From Nitrobacter sp051912485 (GTDB lineage: Bacteria; Pseudomonadota; Alphaproteobacteria; Rhizobiales; Xanthobacteraceae): a DNA stretch of 64,000 bases. The translations under genes were made by a program, and so were the position numbers. The stretch is from assembly GCF_051912485.1 (NCBI RefSeq), contig NZ_CP196822.1, positions 3,286,001 through 3,350,000 of the forward strand, read 5' to 3'. Below are positions 61,647 to 64,000 of this stretch, piece after piece. Below the pieces are notes generated by a model that was not told the origin of the DNA, did not search any database, and saw only the letters and a list, made by a program, of their open reading frames with translations. Within the stretch, counting starts at the first letter, position 1. Each line of letters starts with the position of its first letter.

Positions 61647-62825
61647 TTACCTGAACGTCTTGCGCGGATCGAAGGCGTCGCGCACCGCTTCGCCGATGAA
61701 AATCAAGAGCGAGAGCATGATCGCGAGCGCGAAGAATCCGGTGAAGCCGAGCCACGGCGCCTGCACGTTGGCCTTGCCCTGCGCCAGCATTTCCCCGAGC
61801 GAGGGCGAGCCCGGCGGCAACCCGAAGCCGAGAAAATCCAGCGCCGTCAGCGTCATCACCGACGACGACACGATGAACGGCAGGAACGTCATGGTCGCGA
61901 CCATGGCGTTCGGCAACAGGTGACGAAACATGATGGTCGCATTCGACACGCCGAGCGCCCGCGCCGCCGTGATGTATTCGAAGTTGCGCCCGCGCAGGAA
62001 TTCGGCGCGCACCAGACCGACCAGCGAGACCCACGAGAACAGCAGCAGGATTCCAAGCAGTACAAAGAAGCCGGGCACCAGCACCGACGACAGGATCAAG
62101 AGCAGATAGAGCGAGGGGATCGCGGTCCAGACCTCGATGAAGCGCTGAAAGCCGAGATCGATCCAGCCGCCAAAATATCCCTGCACGCCACCGGCCGCGA
62201 TGCCTATGATCGACGACACAATGGTCAGGCAGAGTCCGAACAGGACCGAGATCCGGAAACCGTAAATCAGCCGCGCCACAACGTCACGACCCTGATCGTC
62301 GGTCCCGAGCCAGTTGTATTCGAGATCGCGACAGCTCGTGAGATGCTTTCTCTGCACCACATCCTTGCATTCCTGCTCGGTCAGCAGCCAGGTCGGTTTT
62401 GAGGGCGCCGGCGTCGGCAGATCGAGGTTGTGTGTGTCGTATGAATAGCGGATGAGCGGCCAGACGATGGTGCCCCCCTTGGCTGTGATCAGCTTCTGAA
62501 GATAGGGGTCGCGATAATCAGCGGCGGTCTCGAAGTCGCCGCCGAAGGCCGTTTCCGGATAGGTCACGAATGCCGGGAAATAAAGGTGTCCGTCGAACCG
62601 GATCAAGAATGGCCGGTCGTTTGCGATCAATTCCGCGAACAGCGAAATGAAAAACAGGATCAGGAATATCCAGAGCGACCAGTAGCCGCGCCGGTTGGAT
62701 TTGAAGTTCTGCCAACGGCGGCGATTGAGCGGCGACAGGCGCAGAGGATGGCGCGCCGGCGGCACTGCTTCACCGAGCGGCGAGACGGCCTCCACTTCGA
62801 CGGGATTTGGCGAAGTCACCGCCAT
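61647..62825 (-). CDS. yejE: Peptide ABC transporter permease (YejE)
   Basis: A 392-residue permease with the OppC-type N-terminal segment (RRRWQNFKSNRRGYWSLWIF), a periplasmic loop of roughly 150 residues typical of YejE, and the coupling loop GVSNATIMFRHLLPNAM. The ATG at 62825 overlaps the yejB stop (ATGA). Works with YejB as the channel. Confidence 0.95.
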   Translation of the reverse strand: MAVTSPNPVEVEAVSPLGEAVPPARHPLRLSPLNRRRWQNFKSNRRGYWSLWIFLILFFISLFAELIANDRPFLIRFDGHLYFPAFVTYPETAFGGDFETAADYRDPYLQKLITAKGGTIVWPLIRYSYDTHNLDLPTPAPSKPTWLLTEQECKDVVQRKHLTSCRDLEYNWLGTDDQGRDVVARLIYGFRISVLFGLCLTIVSSIIGIAAGGVQGYFGGWIDLGFQRFIEVWTAIPSLYLLLILSSVLVPGFFVLLGILLLFSWVSLVGLVRAEFLRGRNFEYITAARALGVSNATIMFRHLLPNAMVATMTFLPFIVSSSVMTLTALDFLGFGLPPGSPSLGEMLAQGKANVQAPWLGFTGFFALAIMLSLLIFIGEAVRDAFDPRKTFR

Positions 62826-63934
62826 CAGACCTCCCGCGCCTCGAAGTCGATCCGCGGGTCGATCCACATGTAGGTCAGATCGGAGATCAGGTTGATCACA
62901 AGCCCGACGAGAGAAAAGATGAATAGCGTGCCGAATACCACCGGATAATCGCGATTGAGCACGCTCTCAAAACCGAGGAGCCCGAGGCCGTCGAGCGAAA
63001 AGATGGTTTCGATCAACAGCGAGCCTGAAAAGAAGGCGTGAACGAACGCGCCGGGAAATCCGGCGATGACGATCAGCATGGCGTTGCGGAACACGTGATT
63101 GTAAAGCACCTGTCGCTCGCTGCATCCCTTGGCGCGCGCCGTCATCACGTACTGCTTGCGGATTTCGTCGAGAAAGGAATTTTTCGTCAGCAACGTCATG
63201 GTAGCGAACGCGCCGAGCGCCATCGAAATGATGGGCAGCGTGAGATGCCAGAAATAATCGACGATCTTCCAATACCAGGGAAACTGGCTCCAGCCGTCCG
63301 ACGTCAATCCGCGCAGGGGAAAGATGCTGAAGAATGATCCGCCGGCGAACAGGATAATGAGGAGGATCGCGAACAGAAAACCGGGTATCGCAAAGCCGAC
63401 GATAATCACCGCCGAGGTCCAGGTGTCGAAGCGCGATCCGTCCTTCACCGCCTTGCGGATTCCGAGTGGGATCGAAATCAGGTAGGTCAGAAGCGTCATC
63501 CAGATTCCGAGCGACATCGAGACCGGCAGCTTTTCCTTGATGAGCTGGATCACGGTGGTGTCGCGGAAGTAGCTCTTGCCGAAATCGAAGCGGGAGAAAT
63601 TCCACAACATCAGCAGAAAGCGTTCGGGCGCCGGTTTGTCGAAGCCGAACTGCTTTTCGAGACTCTTGATGAAGGCGGGATCGAGTCCCTGCGCGCCGCG
63701 GTATTTCGAATTGACGGCGTCGGCCGACGCCCCGACCTGGCCGCGCGCACCGAAGTCGCCGCCGGAAGAACCGGAAATGCGCGAGCTCGCACCGGTGTCC
63801 GCGCCGCTCAGTTGCGCGATCACCCGCTCGACCGGACCGCCGGGCGCGAACTGCACCACGACAAACGACACGAACAGGATGCCCAGCAATGTGGGGATCA
63901 TCAGCAGAATGCGGCGGGCGATATATGCGCTCAT
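62825..63934 (-). CDS. yejB: Peptide ABC transporter permease (YejB)
   Basis: A 369-residue permease starting MSAYIARRILLMIPTLLGIL with the DppB/YejB-type first helix; the coupling loop is AKGCSERQVLYNHVFRNAML. The GSSGGDFGARG-containing loop at about 50-75 is a low-complexity insert. It begins two bases after the preceding yejA-like gene ends. The frame start at 63982 would read into that gene and is rejected. Confidence 0.95.
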   Translation of the reverse strand: MSAYIARRILLMIPTLLGILFVSFVVVQFAPGGPVERVIAQLSGADTGASSRISGSSGGDFGARGQVGASADAVNSKYRGAQGLDPAFIKSLEKQFGFDKPAPERFLLMLWNFSRFDFGKSYFRDTTVIQLIKEKLPVSMSLGIWMTLLTYLISIPLGIRKAVKDGSRFDTWTSAVIIVGFAIPGFLFAILLIILFAGGSFFSIFPLRGLTSDGWSQFPWYWKIVDYFWHLTLPIISMALGAFATMTLLTKNSFLDEIRKQYVMTARAKGCSERQVLYNHVFRNAMLIVIAGFPGAFVHAFFSGSLLIETIFSLDGLGLLGFESVLNRDYPVVFGTLFIFSLVGLVINLISDLTYMWIDPRIDFEAREV

Positions 63935-63936
63935 GC

Positions 63937-64000
63937 CTATTTCGCCCGCCCGGATGACGCCGGCTTGGCCGGCGCCGACCACCAGATGTCAGGCGCCATC
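63937..64000 (-). CDS. yejA: Extracellular solute-binding protein, C-terminal end (YejA-like, partial)
   Basis: The last 20 residues of a gene entering from the right edge: PDIWW followed by SAPAKPASSGRAK and a TAG stop at 63939-63937. YejA-type binding proteins end with a DxWW-containing segment. Assignment rests mainly on its place just ahead of yejB with two bases between, so the specific name is tentative; it could equally be a YepA-type protein. Confidence 0.6.
   Translation of the reverse strand, partial: MAPDIWWSAPAKPASSGRAK

Overview
The window is 64 kb of high-GC, densely coded alphaproteobacterial chromosome. The lineage is most likely Bradyrhizobiaceae (Bradyrhizobium, Rhodopseudomonas, Nitrobacter or Afipia type); the species cannot be settled from the sequence alone. 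Support comes from the ChvG-HprK-EIIA-HPr regulatory PTS block, DUF3551 and DUF2794 proteins, the acnA/ccmABCDG neighbourhood, a Flp/Tad (Cpa) pilus locus and dispersed palindromic intergenic repeats. I see no rRNA, tRNA, CRISPR array, insertion sequence or prophage. Almost everything is core or shell chromosome.

Layout. 1-1.6 kb: end of a ChvG-like kinase, then hprK, a mannose-type EIIA and HPr, a phosphorelay without any sugar permease. 1.7-7.2 kb: GT25 glycosyltransferase, lepA, a lysine/alanine-rich basic protein, the murein endopeptidase mepA and a small exported protein. 7.3-9.8 kb: modABC molybdate importer. 9.8-14.4 kb: CPA1 antiporter, map, radC and a two-domain protease-inhibitor-like protein. 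14.4-18.5 kb: an NMT1/ThiY-type ABC importer facing a creatininase-family hydrolase. 18.9-22.6 kb: a double-barrel porin (Omp31-like plus OprB) and a membrane-anchored FMN glutamate-synthase-like enzyme. 23-30.4 kb: MFS transporter, PRC-barrel protein, amylo-1,6-glucosidase, ABC exporter and divergent GT4, probably a glucan-related group. 30.5-33.3 kb: small exported proteins, DUF2794 and DUF1223, with a possible sRNA. 33.5-39.8 kb: acnA and, divergently, ccmABCDG for cytochrome c biogenesis, then a ComEA-like helix-hairpin-helix protein. 39.8-42.4 kb: yciB, ftsY and an RluA-family pseudouridine synthase. 42.8-45.1 kb: DEAD-box helicase, IF-1 paralogue and cold-shock protein, a cold-adaptation group. 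45.2-57.6 kb: the Tad pilus locus. 57.8-64 kb: M17 aminopeptidase, NlpC/P60 hydrolase and convergent yejABEF-type peptide importer.

How it fits together. The Tad locus has the pilin (flp), prepilin peptidase (cpaA), cpaB, the secretin (cpaC), cpaD, the localisation ATPase (cpaE), the motor ATPase (cpaF), tadB, tadC and tadD. Two TadE/TadG-like pseudopilins and an orphan secretin N-domain protein lie upstream on the opposite strand. tadC carries a one-base insertion that breaks its last quarter, so the pilus may be non-functional in this isolate unless the base is a sequencing error. The final block pairs an NlpC/P60 peptidase, a leucyl-aminopeptidase-family enzyme and a Yej peptide importer, which suggests uptake and breakdown of cell-wall peptides.

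No wholly new system is obvious. The best leads are the tadC frameshift, the orphan secretin N-domain protein, the fused double-barrel porin, the cell-wall-peptide block, the creatininase/ThiY-like pairing, a Shine-Dalgarno sequence buried in a perfect hairpin ahead of a DUF3551 gene, a possible sRNA with an intrinsic terminator at 32.2-32.4 kb, and two nearly identical 48-bp palindromic repeats.
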